64,000 nt of DNA from Marivirga tractuosa DSM 4126 (GCF_000183425.1 NC_014759.1:1054001-1118000); one strand, 5' to 3'; positions 40,201 through 47,403 are shown, numbered from the stretch's first letter. Notes: generated by a model not told the origin, from the letters alone. A program made the numbers and translations.

Positions 40201-42906
40201 GGCCCTTGTACTGCAGTATCGGATCAAGTGGATGTGACTATAGACGAATTACCAACAGCTCTGATTACTGAGAATCCATTCCCTACTGGCGAATACTGTG
40301 TTAGAAATGGAAGGCTAGCCTTATCCGGTAATAACACGAATTATAGCAGTCCAGATGTCGTTTTTGATGGTCCTGGAGTAGAATACATTAGTGCGGAACA
40401 GAGGTACTATTTCTATCCTGATAGTGCCACAGTGGGTGGTCCTTATAACATTACCTATTCTGTAACAAATGCAAATGGCTGTGTTAATACTGATGAAGTT
40501 GCTGTCAGTGTAACAAACGGATTAAGCGCAGGTTTTAGAGTTAATAATGCTTTAAGTGTTGGTAGTGACTATGTCGTTTGTTTTAATCAGTCTGAAATTG
40601 AATTAATACAAGATGAAAGAAATGTTATAGGTGAATTCGATGGCAATGGGGTTGAATTCAATGCCAAGGGTGTTCCAATTTTCAATCCTACGAGCCCAGA
40701 TGTAACTGATACTACGGAAGTTTCTTTTGAAATTTTAGATCCTGCCACTGGCTGTCTGTCACAATCAAGCGTTAATATTATTAGATTACCTGAACCCGTT
40801 TTTGAAATCGAGGAATCTAAAGTTTGCGATAGAGATTATTCAATTGTAATTCAAGACCTGACTGTATATGATAACGATTACGACCAGATTGTAGGTCAAT
40901 TATCATATTCTCAAGTAGACAATAATTTAAACAAGATCGCAAGCATTGATGGAGATACAATTACGTTTGCTACTCCTGGTTCAAAAGAAATCAATGTAAC
41001 TTGGAATTTCGACTTAGGATGTACACAAACTAAAACTTTGCAGGTTAATGTGGGTAATATTGAATCAATGGACTTCAATATAGACAACATTAAAGTTACC
41101 AATATTGGTCAATCCGGCACATCATTTACTGTGGAAGAAGATTTAGCATCTATCACTATTCAGGAATATATTTGGTTCTTTGGCGATGGTTCTCCTTTGG
41201 ATACGACTACAAACCAAGGAATAGAACATAATTTCACTGAAGCAGGAACATATGATATCATCTTAACAGCCATAGATGAGTATGGATGTCCTACAGTAGT
41301 ACAAAAAACAATAAACATAGTCCCAGCTATTACGGCAGCTGATCTCCCTTATTTCGAAACTTTTGAGAATAATAATGGGGCTGGATGGTTTACAATAAAA
41401 GACAGTACAAGTACTTCGACCTCTTGGATTTACAACAACGGTGTATCAAGCTTTGATAATGAAATAAATAGCTCTGACTATTGGATGACTACACTCAATG
41501 GCAAGGCAGGATTTAGAGAAGATGAACGTTCCTATCTAGTTGGTCCAACATTCGATTTAACCAGCCTAGAACGTCCTACCTTATCATTTGATATGTTCCT
41601 TGATTTTCAGGATGGTGACAATTCGGGTGCAAGAGTAGAATATAATTTGGGCGATGGGGAATGGCAACAGCTTGGTGTTTTAAATGACGAGCTAAATTGG
41701 TATAATGCCGAAAACACTGAACTATTTGACAATGATACAGAGGATGCTGGTCAAGCTTGGGCAGATAATTCAAATGCAAACGATGAAAGAAATCAAGTAC
41801 CATATGTATGGAGCAGAGTTGCTCATACACTTGATCATCTGAAAAATGAAGGCAACATAACCTTTAGAATCACCTTTGCTAGCAACGATTACGATGAAGA
41901 ATCTTTGGGTATGGCAATAGATAATTTCTATGTTGGTGAAAGACAGAAAAAGGTATTACTTGAAAACTTTACTAACACTAATTTAAGAGAAGATTATATT
42001 ACCAATAGAACTAATGTAGAAAATCTTCTAACTTCTGAATTAGGTAATGACCTTTTACCATTGAATTTCCATATTTCGATTCCAAAACCAGATTCAATAA
42101 ATTTGAGAAATTCAATTGAACTAGATTCACGAGCAAGTGTCTACAGTATTGAAGAAAGTCCTAAACTTGTTGTGGATGGTGAATTGTTCAAAGAAAATAT
42201 ATTTGATTCAAATAATGACGTCTCAGAAGCATTACACAAAAGAATTACAAGAAGATCATTACTTGAACCAAGCAACTTGATCAACATTGACATAGATGAA
42301 AATGCAGATGAGCATACAGTACGGTTTGATGCTACATTAATACCAAGCAACGATTCGTCAGCAAATCTTACAACTTACTTCTTTGTCATTGAAAAAAATG
42401 TTAACCAATCTGATGGTCTAAATAATATCGTCAGAAAGATTATACCTAATATAAACGGGGTCAATATGGACGAGCTCACCGAAAGAACGGTAACTACCTT
42501 CGAATGGGAAGTATCATCAATTTATTATGAGGATTTAGCAGTTGTCTCAGTACTACAAGATAGAAATACTAATAGTATTCTTGAAATCCATGTAGAAAAC
42601 ATTAACCAACCAAAATCGCCAGGCCAGGTCTTGAGCGTTGATAATGGATTTGAATCGCTGGGTATAAGCGTTTATCCGAATCCAAGTAGAGGGAAAATCA
42701 ATATGGCATTTAGTAAAGCCCTTAGTTCTGACTTGAAAGTATTTATTCTAGATAATAGTGGTAAAATACTCAAAAACACCATAGTTAGTAAGGGTTCTTT
42801 ACAAAGAGAATTAGATTTAACTGGTTTTGCTTCTGGTGTATATCACATTATTACTAAGAATCCTGAGGGTAAATTAAACAGGCAAAAAGTTGTGATTATT
42901 GATTAA
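31240..42906 (+). CDS. Giant T9SS-exported surface protein (adhesin-like), about 3.9k residues
   Basis: 3888 residues from TTG at 31240. The frame is open to 31180, and KHIYRNIKFAFILSSLLVMG would be a normal signal peptide beginning at ACG 31201, where an ATG is expected. The body is a chain of Ig-/PKD-like modules, many opening with a Cys (ICSGDAV, ICETQTL, LCAGESL, VCPGEPV). Two modules are almost perfectly duplicated (residues about 552-652 / 852-953 and 1225-1413 / 1508-1696). A PKD domain (about 3270-3360, WFFGDGSP), a jelly-roll-like domain (3367-3565), an Omp28-like domain (3567-3790, KVLLENFTNT) and a T9SS type A sorting domain (YPNPSRGKINMAF ... GVYHIITKN) finish it. Expected at the cell surface, as an adhesin or motility-type filament. 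Confidence 0.9.
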   Translation: MSSLLVMGMKSYADVTITTADLSNICVDGGYYSLTDIVITENLNGDFANTSGATHYYRIELPPNFEFNPAAGTISTSGVGSDIDPSFTTSRGTTYVQIGLVINSENEINSIFFENFEVRAINSSSSGNITRVNSPSGTNATVSGAPLGSIHGTISSLAPPTISSDPLDEAICENGTASFSVSASGSGISYQWQRNAGSGFQDIDISLDGGIYSNFNSPTLNISNAPSSINGHLYQVEITGVCLPTATSSAATLTVNPLPAAPVVTNQSQEYCVNNITFTLPEASGGGGTFNWYSDEELTSFLYTGAVPTQDSDIGFDENVTGTYTAYVAETSAQGCEGEATKVDLWVKLTPNPFPTSTTTTPSSSSVCDGSNLTFTIDTAFAFNSYQLIDQAGDPLSSNVLGNGGSIDIQTISLDRATYGASELVRVKVTRNDTGCSEILTNLQNRNTISITPEPVGTTSTETAICSDVPLAFDLSTSADANTATYNITINTNGLTASAGNPVNGTGFPANEIADDAWINNSGSTVDVIYNITPVSANNCIGNTYTITFPIDPAPIVAADITASVCSGDAVGVNLPASDDNTNTIDSYDITATVSGTLTGTPSEPTGTTSINAISGDAFTNTSGANATITYTITPYIGSCPGNDFDIVVTVQPEPVVAANISTTICSGDNVGVVLPDTDDNGDAITTYDIAAALSGVSGSASTPNGTTSQNAILNDNFTNTSNSNGTVTYTITPYANGCPGNTFDVVVTVQPEPVVAANIPVAICSGDAVATNLPTTDDNGNAIDTYDITVASTGTFSGTPTTAIGTNDETILAGDTFVNNSAADATITYTITPYTSAGCADNTFDLVVTVSPAPIVAADITASVCSGDAVGVNLPASDDNTNTIDSYDITATVSGTLTGTPSEPTGTTSINAISGDTFTNTSGANATITYTITPYIGSCPGNDFDIVVTVQPQPVFSPVPTNITACAGELIDIDFSTLSASDIITWSADNRNVFISPTAPTTGSSSLTFVTASNNTTSDKVTTFTVSASNSVCTTPVTTTFTITIKPTPDILNFFPPEPVCSNENAVDLTTLGLTANIGGGEFTFTGPGVNSVMKTFDATAAGLGTQEIQVTYTTLDGCSKTEEITLLDVIAEPTANAGGSDQVCVNTTYTVNDAVATNSAGLMWSEDGFGTLTNATTINPTYNPHPDDAGNIVTLTLTVSGVSACGDATDTKTLTIDERPESTITTTTAQICETQTLDLIATIAGGATSGNWSITGGNTIGAIGATTDNSGNWTATFSPSGTAFGTVTAQFEATTSNTCAPEVETYTFDVFENPTATIPANFSTCGDASFDLNATLGGSALNGNWAVITNGTPANLSASATSAGITSATYTPDAADYNSLITFQFTAEDPAAGPCGDNTYTVDVTIDEPAGVSISTAPANVCQTQTIALSGDFSGSASSASWSENGNGSLTNISTSGNTVTADYTPTAADIGNTVTFTLTTNNPANTCNAVSQTVDFIIDAPAQATVTTTTAQICETQTLDLIATIAGGATSGNWSITGGNTIGAIGATTDNSGNWTATFSPSGTAFGTVTAQFEATTSNTCAPEVETYTFDVFENPTATIPANFSTCGDASFDLNATLGGSALNGNWAVITNGTPANLSASATSAGITSATYTPDAADYNSLITFQFTAEDPAAGPCGDNTYTVDVTIDEPAGATVTSTATEVCEADPFTLSGTISGGANAGEWRIKTGQTSAAENSGTLSSTTESSGIWSATFTPDGTYQGFVDFEFVAFSANTCSDDVETYTLNIRNIPVVINQSYSYCEDIAGNGTSNQNLTAYNDPITDENLGDVTITWYTNNTLATEVTDDTDVDVSNGETYYAKVQFNSTNCFDVAEVDFTVNPQIVIEAGSNQEICDGEILDLTESTVLPNQSNASNLLWTSSGDGTFDFDSNLRPIYTPGSSDLSNSPITLRLTGSNSTSCTDVFDEMQLTIKPIPVIVDVPDENLCAGESLAPISFNADISGGTFTWSATNFTQLGLGTSSGSGNFPATTAQPNTTGSTITSVVTVNYMLNGCPAGSKTFNINVNPTPVTDDIQDINVCPGEPVNINFNANTIGETFNWNKDGNTVAASPLSTSGSGDISFVSAENFTGSAITSQFTYSATLNSCSSITKTFRVNLLPQPEIDPISPIVVCSFDNISTNFTSDVPGATYSWTNDNTASGIAAAGNGNINVTASENTTSSTIVSNITVTATKDGCVSDVQTFAVTVKPKPVIQAESTLEICPGDAISTIILTDDSGGNSTISWTATNASAIGLPASSGTGNIPSFTAKSNNSTSTITSNITVTSTWNGCVSDQMNFQIRLKPTPIMNAVSDEELCAGENYIVTFGNSLGATTSYTWVNDNPAIGLPASGSGDNINFTAASNTTGSDIVANIQVTPSNNGCVGPDEVFTITLKPTPVISNISDVELCSDDFVSIPFTVDLPNPNLNVSISDNSLIDGGISIVDNKIEFTTSVNTSGVDQTATVSLNAEKNTCTSVETFILTLKYKPVVSSVPDRAAVCPGEIITGQSFGHDVGTGSFGWEITNPLLIGDATASSGTGNLPSFQAANNITGEEIVGYVKYFSTRNACLSDADSFKISIKPAPVITNTDIIFCDDEEANISFSTNTSTTNASGDVTYYWTNSNTSIGVNNPSGTTNDKITASNFFTNTVSATNDNVATIEVYAVIDGCTGPSKTFEVRVKPLPVITTPDVEFSQTTCSGDTFNFNPTANISATQFSWNLVSNPGAVTGVASSGTGNISLDLINNTNTIQTIQYSISTLNGNCPGETSVLNITVYPELNLQPLPAERVVCSGGSFEIALGTTNNVNVGGENVIYEWEVSPNNVGATAGVGTQLIETLTNNKTTGERDTVFYYIRPTLNNGLCVGLRDTLPVIVNPDAIVYAGVDTTVCQGQPVLLEATIDKGASSGSWSGGIPENFNNRNSLSTFYTPSASEVGRTITFTFTSNDPDGSVGPCTAVSDQVDVTIDELPTALITENPFPTGEYCVRNGRLALSGNNTNYSSPDVVFDGPGVEYISAEQRYYFYPDSATVGGPYNITYSVTNANGCVNTDEVAVSVTNGLSAGFRVNNALSVGSDYVVCFNQSEIELIQDERNVIGEFDGNGVEFNAKGVPIFNPTSPDVTDTTEVSFEILDPATGCLSQSSVNIIRLPEPVFEIEESKVCDRDYSIVIQDLTVYDNDYDQIVGQLSYSQVDNNLNKIASIDGDTITFATPGSKEINVTWNFDLGCTQTKTLQVNVGNIESMDFNIDNIKVTNIGQSGTSFTVEEDLASITIQEYIWFFGDGSPLDTTTNQGIEHNFTEAGTYDIILTAIDEYGCPTVVQKTINIVPAITAADLPYFETFENNNGAGWFTIKDSTSTSTSWIYNNGVSSFDNEINSSDYWMTTLNGKAGFREDERSYLVGPTFDLTSLERPTLSFDMFLDFQDGDNSGARVEYNLGDGEWQQLGVLNDELNWYNAENTELFDNDTEDAGQAWADNSNANDERNQVPYVWSRVAHTLDHLKNEGNITFRITFASNDYDEESLGMAIDNFYVGERQKKVLLENFTNTNLREDYITNRTNVENLLTSELGNDLLPLNFHISIPKPDSINLRNSIELDSRASVYSIEESPKLVVDGELFKENIFDSNNDVSEALHKRITRRSLLEPSNLINIDIDENADEHTVRFDATLIPSNDSSANLTTYFFVIEKNVNQSDGLNNIVRKIIPNINGVNMDELTERTVTTFEWEVSSIYYEDLAVVSVLQDRNTNSILEIHVENINQPKSPGQVLSVDNGFESLGISVYPNPSRGKINMAFSKALSSDLKVFILDNSGKILKNTIVSKGSLQRELDLTGFASGVYHIITKNPEGKLNRQKVVIID
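32896..33197 (+). repeat. Direct repeat A, copy 1 (302 bp, inside giant gene)
   Basis: Matches 33796-34097 at an offset of exactly 900 bases with two differences (g/a at 33091/33991 and c/t at 33111/34011). Encodes one PKD-like module opening with PAPIVAADITASVCSGDAVG. Confidence 0.95.
33796..34097 (+). repeat. Direct repeat A, copy 2 (302 bp, inside giant gene)
   Basis: Second copy of the 302-bp module beginning at 32896; two mismatches, in-frame spacing of 900 bases. The two copies flank two diverged modules of the same family. Confidence 0.95.
34916..35479 (+). repeat. Direct repeat B, copy 1 (564 bp, inside giant gene)
   Basis: Matches 35765-36328 at an offset of 849 bases (283 codons). 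I found a single difference, c at 35355 against t at 36204. Encodes two modules opening with QICETQTLDLIATIAGG and FSTCGDASFDLNATLGG. Richer in G and C than the flanking gene sequence. Confidence 0.95.
35765..36328 (+). repeat. Direct repeat B, copy 2 (564 bp, inside giant gene)
   Basis: Second copy of the 564-bp unit at 34916; one mismatch seen by line-by-line comparison. The copies are separated by a unique module (VCQTQTIALSGDFSGS). Confidence 0.95.
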
Positions 42907-43099
42907 GACTATTGCATAAAAAAGGTAATATTTTTTTAAACCATATGATCACACTAGCGTTATTTTAAGTGAATAATAATTCTTATAAGAGAAGTAATAA
43001 TTGGCGATTATAGAAGCTCAGTTTTATTAAAGTATTTTTTTACTTAATTTCGTGAATTATTAAACCATTGTTTCAACATTTAATATAATTAGATTATAC

Positions 43100-44386
43100 A
43101 TGTCAGATCACGCAAAATTATCATACGCAGGAAAAGATTACGACTTACCAGTTATTGAAGGTAGTGAAAAGGAAGTAGCTGTTGATATAAGCAAACTTAG
43201 AGCAAATAGCGGACTCATCACTATTGATCCAGGCTTCAAAAACACTGGTTCTACCAAAAGTGCGATAACATTCCTAAATGGTGAGGAAGGAATATTAAGA
43301 TACAGAGGATATTCCATTGAAGAGCTTGCGGAAAAATCATCATTTCTCGAAGTTTCTTATTTGTTGATTTATGGTGAGTTACCTACGAAAGCTCAATTGG
43401 AACATTTCCAAAACGAAATTACAACTCATACTTTAGTACATGAGGATATCAAAAAAATATTAGATGGATTCCCGTCAAATGCCCACCCAATGGGAGTCTT
43501 GTCTTCATTAGTGTGTTCATTAACTGCTTTTTACCCTGAATCTTTAGATCCAAATAGATCTTCTAAAGAGGTTGACTTAAGTATTATTAGAATATTATCA
43601 AAAATGCCAACATTTGCAGCTTGGGCATTTAAAAATCAAATTGGGCATCCGGTAAATTACCCAGATAATGAGTTAGACTATCAGTCAAATTTCCTTAAAA
43701 TGATGTTTGCCCTACCAGCAGAAAAGTATAAAGTGAATCCAGTAGTAGCTAAGGCACTAAACACTTTATTAATTCTTCACGCTGATCACGAGCAAAACTG
43801 TTCTACTTCCACTGTTAGAGTTGTTGGTAGTTCGCAAGCGAGTTTGTACGCATCAATATCAGCTGGTATCAATGCGCTTTGGGGACCATTGCATGGTGGT
43901 GCTAATCAAGCAGTTTTAGAAATGCTAGAACAAATTGAAAAAGCAGGTGGAGATACTGCTAAATTTATTGCGAAAGCAAAAGATAAAAATGATCCTTTCC
44001 GTTTAATGGGATTTGGCCATAGGGTTTACAAAAACTTTGACCCAAGAGCTAAAATCATCAAAAAAGCAGCTGATGATGTTTTAGGGCAATTGGGGGTTGA
44101 TGATCCATTATTAACTATTGCAAAAGAATTAGAACAAATTGCCTTAAAAGATGAGTATTTCGTAGAGAAAAAACTTTATCCAAATGTTGATTTCTATTCT
44201 GGCATTATTTATCGCGCAATGGGGATTCCTACTGAAATGTTCACTGTGATGTTTGCATTAGGTCGTTTACCAGGTTGGATTGCTCAGTGGAAAGAAATGA
44301 GAGAAAACAATGAACCAATCGGAAGACCAAGACAGGTTTACACTGGTGAAAACTTGAGGTCTTATGTTGACTTGAACAAAAGATAA
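43100..44386 (+). CDS. gltA: Citrate synthase
   Basis: 428 residues, hexameric type II citrate synthase, condensing oxaloacetate and acetyl-CoA at the entry of the TCA cycle. Active-site segments are intact: HADHEQNCSTSTVRVVGSSQ, WGPLHGGANQAVLEML, MGFGHRVYKNFDPRAK and NVDFYSGIIYRAMGIP. The ATG start fits the family N-terminus (AKLSYAGKDYDLPVIEGSE). Stands alone, 193 bases after the giant gene and followed by a strong terminator. Confidence 0.97.
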   Translation: MSDHAKLSYAGKDYDLPVIEGSEKEVAVDISKLRANSGLITIDPGFKNTGSTKSAITFLNGEEGILRYRGYSIEELAEKSSFLEVSYLLIYGELPTKAQLEHFQNEITTHTLVHEDIKKILDGFPSNAHPMGVLSSLVCSLTAFYPESLDPNRSSKEVDLSIIRILSKMPTFAAWAFKNQIGHPVNYPDNELDYQSNFLKMMFALPAEKYKVNPVVAKALNTLLILHADHEQNCSTSTVRVVGSSQASLYASISAGINALWGPLHGGANQAVLEMLEQIEKAGGDTAKFIAKAKDKNDPFRLMGFGHRVYKNFDPRAKIIKKAADDVLGQLGVDDPLLTIAKELEQIALKDEYFVEKKLYPNVDFYSGIIYRAMGIPTEMFTVMFALGRLPGWIAQWKEMRENNEPIGRPRQVYTGENLRSYVDLNKR

Positions 44387-44410
44387 TTATATATCATATA
44401 CAATAATTTT

Positions 44411-44445
44411 AAAGTCAATCTATATTTATAGGTTGACTTTTTTAA
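44411..44445 (+). terminator. Intrinsic terminator of gltA
   Basis: aaagtcaatctata-tt-tataggttgacttt is a 14-bp stem (one T-G pair) with a minimal loop, followed by ttttaatttt. It is 24 bases past the gltA stop. Confidence 0.85.
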
Positions 44446-44472
44446 TTTTACAGAAACTTTAAAAATAAAAAT

Positions 44473-44733
44473 ATGAGTTTACAAGAAGATTTTAAAATTG
44501 CCGCAGAAAGGTCTAAAACAGATATCAAAGACAGACCCTCTAATGAAGATTTATTAAAGTTATATGCTTTGTTTAAGCAAGGAGAAGAAGGAGATGTTTC
44601 TGGTGAAAAACCTGGCGGTTTTGACTTTAAAGCAATTGCGAAATACAATGCTTGGGAAGAATTGAAAGGAAAACCATCAGAAGAGGCTATGAAAGAGTAT
44701 ATTGAATTAGTAAACAAACTAGCTAACGCATAA
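44473..44733 (+). CDS. Acyl-CoA-binding protein
   Basis: 86-residue four-helix ACBP that binds and buffers long-chain acyl-CoA esters in the cytoplasm. The signature is clear: LYALFKQGEEGDVSGEKPG (acyl-CoA pocket) and FDFKAIAKYNAWEELKGKPS, with the conserved K and W residues. Full family length. Six bases upstream of the aminotransferase gene, so probably cotranscribed with it. Confidence 0.95.
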   Translation: MSLQEDFKIAAERSKTDIKDRPSNEDLLKLYALFKQGEEGDVSGEKPGGFDFKAIAKYNAWEELKGKPSEEAMKEYIELVNKLANA

Positions 44734-44739
44734 TAAACT

Positions 44740-45933
44740 TTGTATCAATCTGATAAAGACATATTTCTAAATAACATTGCTCAAACCTCTCCTTTCCCTT
44801 TTTTATTGGAAGTGGAAAGCGCTAATGGTATTTATTTAAATACTAAAGATGGAAAATCCTATATGGATCTTATCTCAGGTGTGGCAGTTAGCAATTTAGG
44901 TCATCAACATCCTAAAATAGTTGATGCAGTAAAAAAACAGCTAGAGAAACACATGCACATCATGGTTTATGGTGAGTATGTGCAATCTTCTGTTAATAAA
45001 TTGGCAAAAATCCTGACGGATAATTTACCCCAACATCTCAATAGCATTTATTTCTGCAACAGTGGGGCTGAATCTATCGAAGGTGCCTTAAAATTAGCTA
45101 AAAGAGTAACAGGAAGAACAGAAATGCTAGCCTTCCGAGGAGCCTACCACGGAAGCACACATGGTGCATTAAGTATCTCTTCCAACGAAAATAAGAAGTA
45201 TAGATTTAGACCTCTCCTACCTGATGTTGGATTTTTAAGATTAAATAATTTTGAAGATTTAAGCCTAATTACCAAAAGAACAGCCTGCGTTGTAATTGAA
45301 AGTATTCAAGGAGATGCAGGAGTCAGAATCCCTGAACAGAATTTCCTAGAAGCATTACGAAAAAAATGTACTGAAACTGGAGCATTACTGATTATGGATG
45401 AAATACAATCAGGAATTGGAAGAACTGCTAAACTCTTCGCATTTGAACATTTTGGAGTTGAACCTGATATTTTATGTACTGCAAAGGCTTTGGGCGGTGG
45501 ACTTCCATTAGGAGCTTTTATAGCTGATAAATACCAAATGGATTTATTTACAAAAAATCCAATGTTAGGACATATCAATACTTTTGGAGGAAACCCTATG
45601 AGTTGTGCTGCTGCTGTAGCAACTCTTGAAGTAATTTTGGAAGGCGATTTTCTTGAAGAAGTTGAGCGTAAAGGCGCTAAGATTGAAGAGCTAATCTCGC
45701 ATGCTGCAATTGTGGATGTAAGAAGAAAAGGACTGATGTTCGCCTTTGAGTTTGAAACGGATGAAATAGTCAATAAAATAGTGCAAGAGTGCTTAGCCAA
45801 TGGTGTCATTTGCTTTTGGTTCCTTTCTTGTCCCAACAGTTTCAGAATTGCACCTCCCCTAACCATTACTGATGAAGAAATTGAAAAAGCATGTAAAATT
45901 ATCAATACTGCTATAAAAAAAGTCGTCAAGTAA
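44740..45933 (+). CDS. Class III PLP-dependent aminotransferase
   Basis: 397 residues from TTG at 44740, six bases after the ACBP gene; no ATG is available near the conserved N-terminus. Fold type I aminotransferase of the acetylornithine/ornithine/4-aminobutyrate group: FCNSGAESIEGALKLAKR, GAYHGSTHGALSIS, LIMDEIQSGIGRTAKLFAFE, the PLP Lys in CTAKALGGGLPLGAF, and NTFGGNPMSCAAAVATLEV. Cannot be placed in argD or gabT from sequence alone. No arginine-biosynthesis genes are adjacent; the ACBP neighbour hints at a CoA-linked or lipid-related role, but weakly. Confidence 0.9.
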   Translation: MYQSDKDIFLNNIAQTSPFPFLLEVESANGIYLNTKDGKSYMDLISGVAVSNLGHQHPKIVDAVKKQLEKHMHIMVYGEYVQSSVNKLAKILTDNLPQHLNSIYFCNSGAESIEGALKLAKRVTGRTEMLAFRGAYHGSTHGALSISSNENKKYRFRPLLPDVGFLRLNNFEDLSLITKRTACVVIESIQGDAGVRIPEQNFLEALRKKCTETGALLIMDEIQSGIGRTAKLFAFEHFGVEPDILCTAKALGGGLPLGAFIADKYQMDLFTKNPMLGHINTFGGNPMSCAAAVATLEVILEGDFLEEVERKGAKIEELISHAAIVDVRRKGLMFAFEFETDEIVNKIVQECLANGVICFWFLSCPNSFRIAPPLTITDEEIEKACKIINTAIKKVVK

Positions 45934-45966
45934 AAAAGCCCTTTTGCAATTTCAATTATCAGCTCC

Positions 45967-46641
45967 ATGGAAGACCAAAGTATTATTAAAATATTTGATG
46001 AGAAAGAATTGGAGCAACTTATTAAAGACTTTCAGTTAAAATGTCCAGATGTTGACTATATAAGTTCAAAACACCAATTAGACTTCAGCAGTGCGCAATC
46101 GAGGCTTTCAATACGACTTCCATATTGTATCGAGTACAAAAAAGACCGAGTTATCGCTGCAAACTTCCTTATTATCATTATTCATTCGGGGGAAGCTGCC
46201 TTGGCTTATTCAGAAGAAAATCAAATTGTTGAGCATAAAATGGTGAAAGCATATATGGTACGCCAAAAGCAAGGTAAAAGCCAAATCAAACACCTTAAAA
46301 CCAAAGGAAAATCTAAAGCTGGTTCAAGAGTGAGACTTGCTGGAACAGACCACTTCTTTGAAGAAATTAATGAAAAAATAGCTGAATGGGACGAGTATTT
46401 TAACATTGAAAGAATTGCGATTAGTTGTAATAAGACATTGCAACCCTACTTATACAACCGTCCGGACGCTGCCCTCCAAAAGGATGATCAGAGACTACTT
46501 AAAATCCCAAAACATATACAGGAAGCGAACTTTGATAATTTAACCCACATACACAACTATCTTATTTCAACGGAGTTAAAATTTGATAATTCCGATAAAG
46601 AATTTATCAATGATATAATTTCTGAAATAGATAATGACTAA
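45967..46641 (+). CDS. VLRF1/Vms1-like (eRF1-fold) putative peptidyl-tRNA hydrolase
   Basis: 224 residues, cytoplasmic. The stretch VRQKQGKSQIKHLKTKGK followed by SKAGSRVRLAGTDHFFEEIN and IAEWDEYFNIERIAISC matches the pattern of the VLRF1 domain in eukaryotic Vms1/ANKZF1 (R.KQGGSQ ... SAGS..R ... W), whose Gln releases peptides from peptidyl-tRNA during ribosome-associated quality control. Here the motif reads GKSQ, keeping the Gln. I infer a bacterial release-factor-like rescue enzyme; activity is unproven. No ankyrin, zinc-finger or VIM extensions. The 3' end overlaps the TlpA-like gene by 8 bases. Confidence 0.65.
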   Translation: MEDQSIIKIFDEKELEQLIKDFQLKCPDVDYISSKHQLDFSSAQSRLSIRLPYCIEYKKDRVIAANFLIIIIHSGEAALAYSEENQIVEHKMVKAYMVRQKQGKSQIKHLKTKGKSKAGSRVRLAGTDHFFEEINEKIAEWDEYFNIERIAISCNKTLQPYLYNRPDAALQKDDQRLLKIPKHIQEANFDNLTHIHNYLISTELKFDNSDKEFINDIISEIDND

Positions 46642-47206
46642 AAAAATAAACTGGAAAAAGGAAGCAATTAGCTGGGGAGTGATGTTTGCAATCTTCGGTA
46701 CATTATACCTCACAGGATGGCACACACCGGTAATTGGCAAAATTCAATCATGGTTTTTGGCTACACACATTTTCACTCCTTCTATTGAAGAAAAAAATAG
46801 AACACCCTTTAATTTTGATGGTGAGTTAATCACTCCTGCAGGAAAAAGAATTGCTTATAGTGAGCTCAAGGACAAGACAATTTTCATCAATTATTGGGCA
46901 ACATGGTGCCCCCCTTGTTTAGGTGAAATGCCACATATTGAAAAGCTTTATCTACAACTAAAAGACAATCCTGAAGTGGTCTTTTTAATGGTCTCAAAAG
47001 ACAATGAATTTAATAAAGCCATCCAATTCAAAGCAAAAAAGGAGTATGAACTGCCCATTTTTCAAGAATTGAAAAGCCCAGCTCAGTTACAATCACAAAT
47101 ATTACCGACAACTTTTGTGATTAAAAATGGTGAAATCGCCTTTCGTAAAGAAGGAATGAGTAACTTTAATACCGAGGATTTTAAGAACTTCTTGATAAGG
47201 AATTAG
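46634..47206 (+). CDS. TlpA-like membrane-anchored thioredoxin
   Basis: 190 residues. One N-terminal membrane helix (about 11-28, WGVMFAIFGTLYLTGW) anchors a periplasmic thioredoxin fold with the active site WATWCPPCLGEMPHIEKLY, characteristic of TlpA/ResA reductants. The cis-Pro segment ILPTTFVIKNG is present. It probably reduces disulfides of envelope proteins or apocytochromes. ATG start overlapping the VLRF1-like gene by 8 bases, so translation may be coupled. Confidence 0.93.
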   Translation: MTKKINWKKEAISWGVMFAIFGTLYLTGWHTPVIGKIQSWFLATHIFTPSIEEKNRTPFNFDGELITPAGKRIAYSELKDKTIFINYWATWCPPCLGEMPHIEKLYLQLKDNPEVVFLMVSKDNEFNKAIQFKAKKEYELPIFQELKSPAQLQSQILPTTFVIKNGEIAFRKEGMSNFNTEDFKNFLIRN

Positions 47207-47308
47207 ATTGCAAGGATTATTTCTTGTTTTTAGAAAGAAAATCAAGAAAAAGCCTAATACAATTCGTGCTCATAAAATAGTTTAAACTTAAACATATTTA
47301 GCACTTAC

Positions 47309-47403
47309 TCCCCCGTTTGGATGTTTTCACCCAAACTTAAGCATTGAACCTCCCATGAAATCTCACAGAATCTTGAAGGTGAAAACACCTTCAATGTGGG
47401 GGT
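47309..47403. repeat. Two-hairpin intergenic element, copy 1
   Basis: Within the 340-base gap 47207-47546. ccccc at the left end and ggggg at the right end enclose tttggatg-tttt-cacccaaa and ttgaaggtg-aaaa-caccttcaa (a perfect 9-bp stem). A second element with the same plan and similar sequence (gtgttttc ... ggtgaaaaca) lies at 61001-61091. No coding potential. The rest of the gap is AT-rich with nothing further recognised. Confidence 0.6.

Noticed and set aside
45306..45968. 220-codon frame antisense to the class III aminotransferase
   Set aside because: The sense strand encodes a complete, well-conserved enzyme; the antisense product has no domain.
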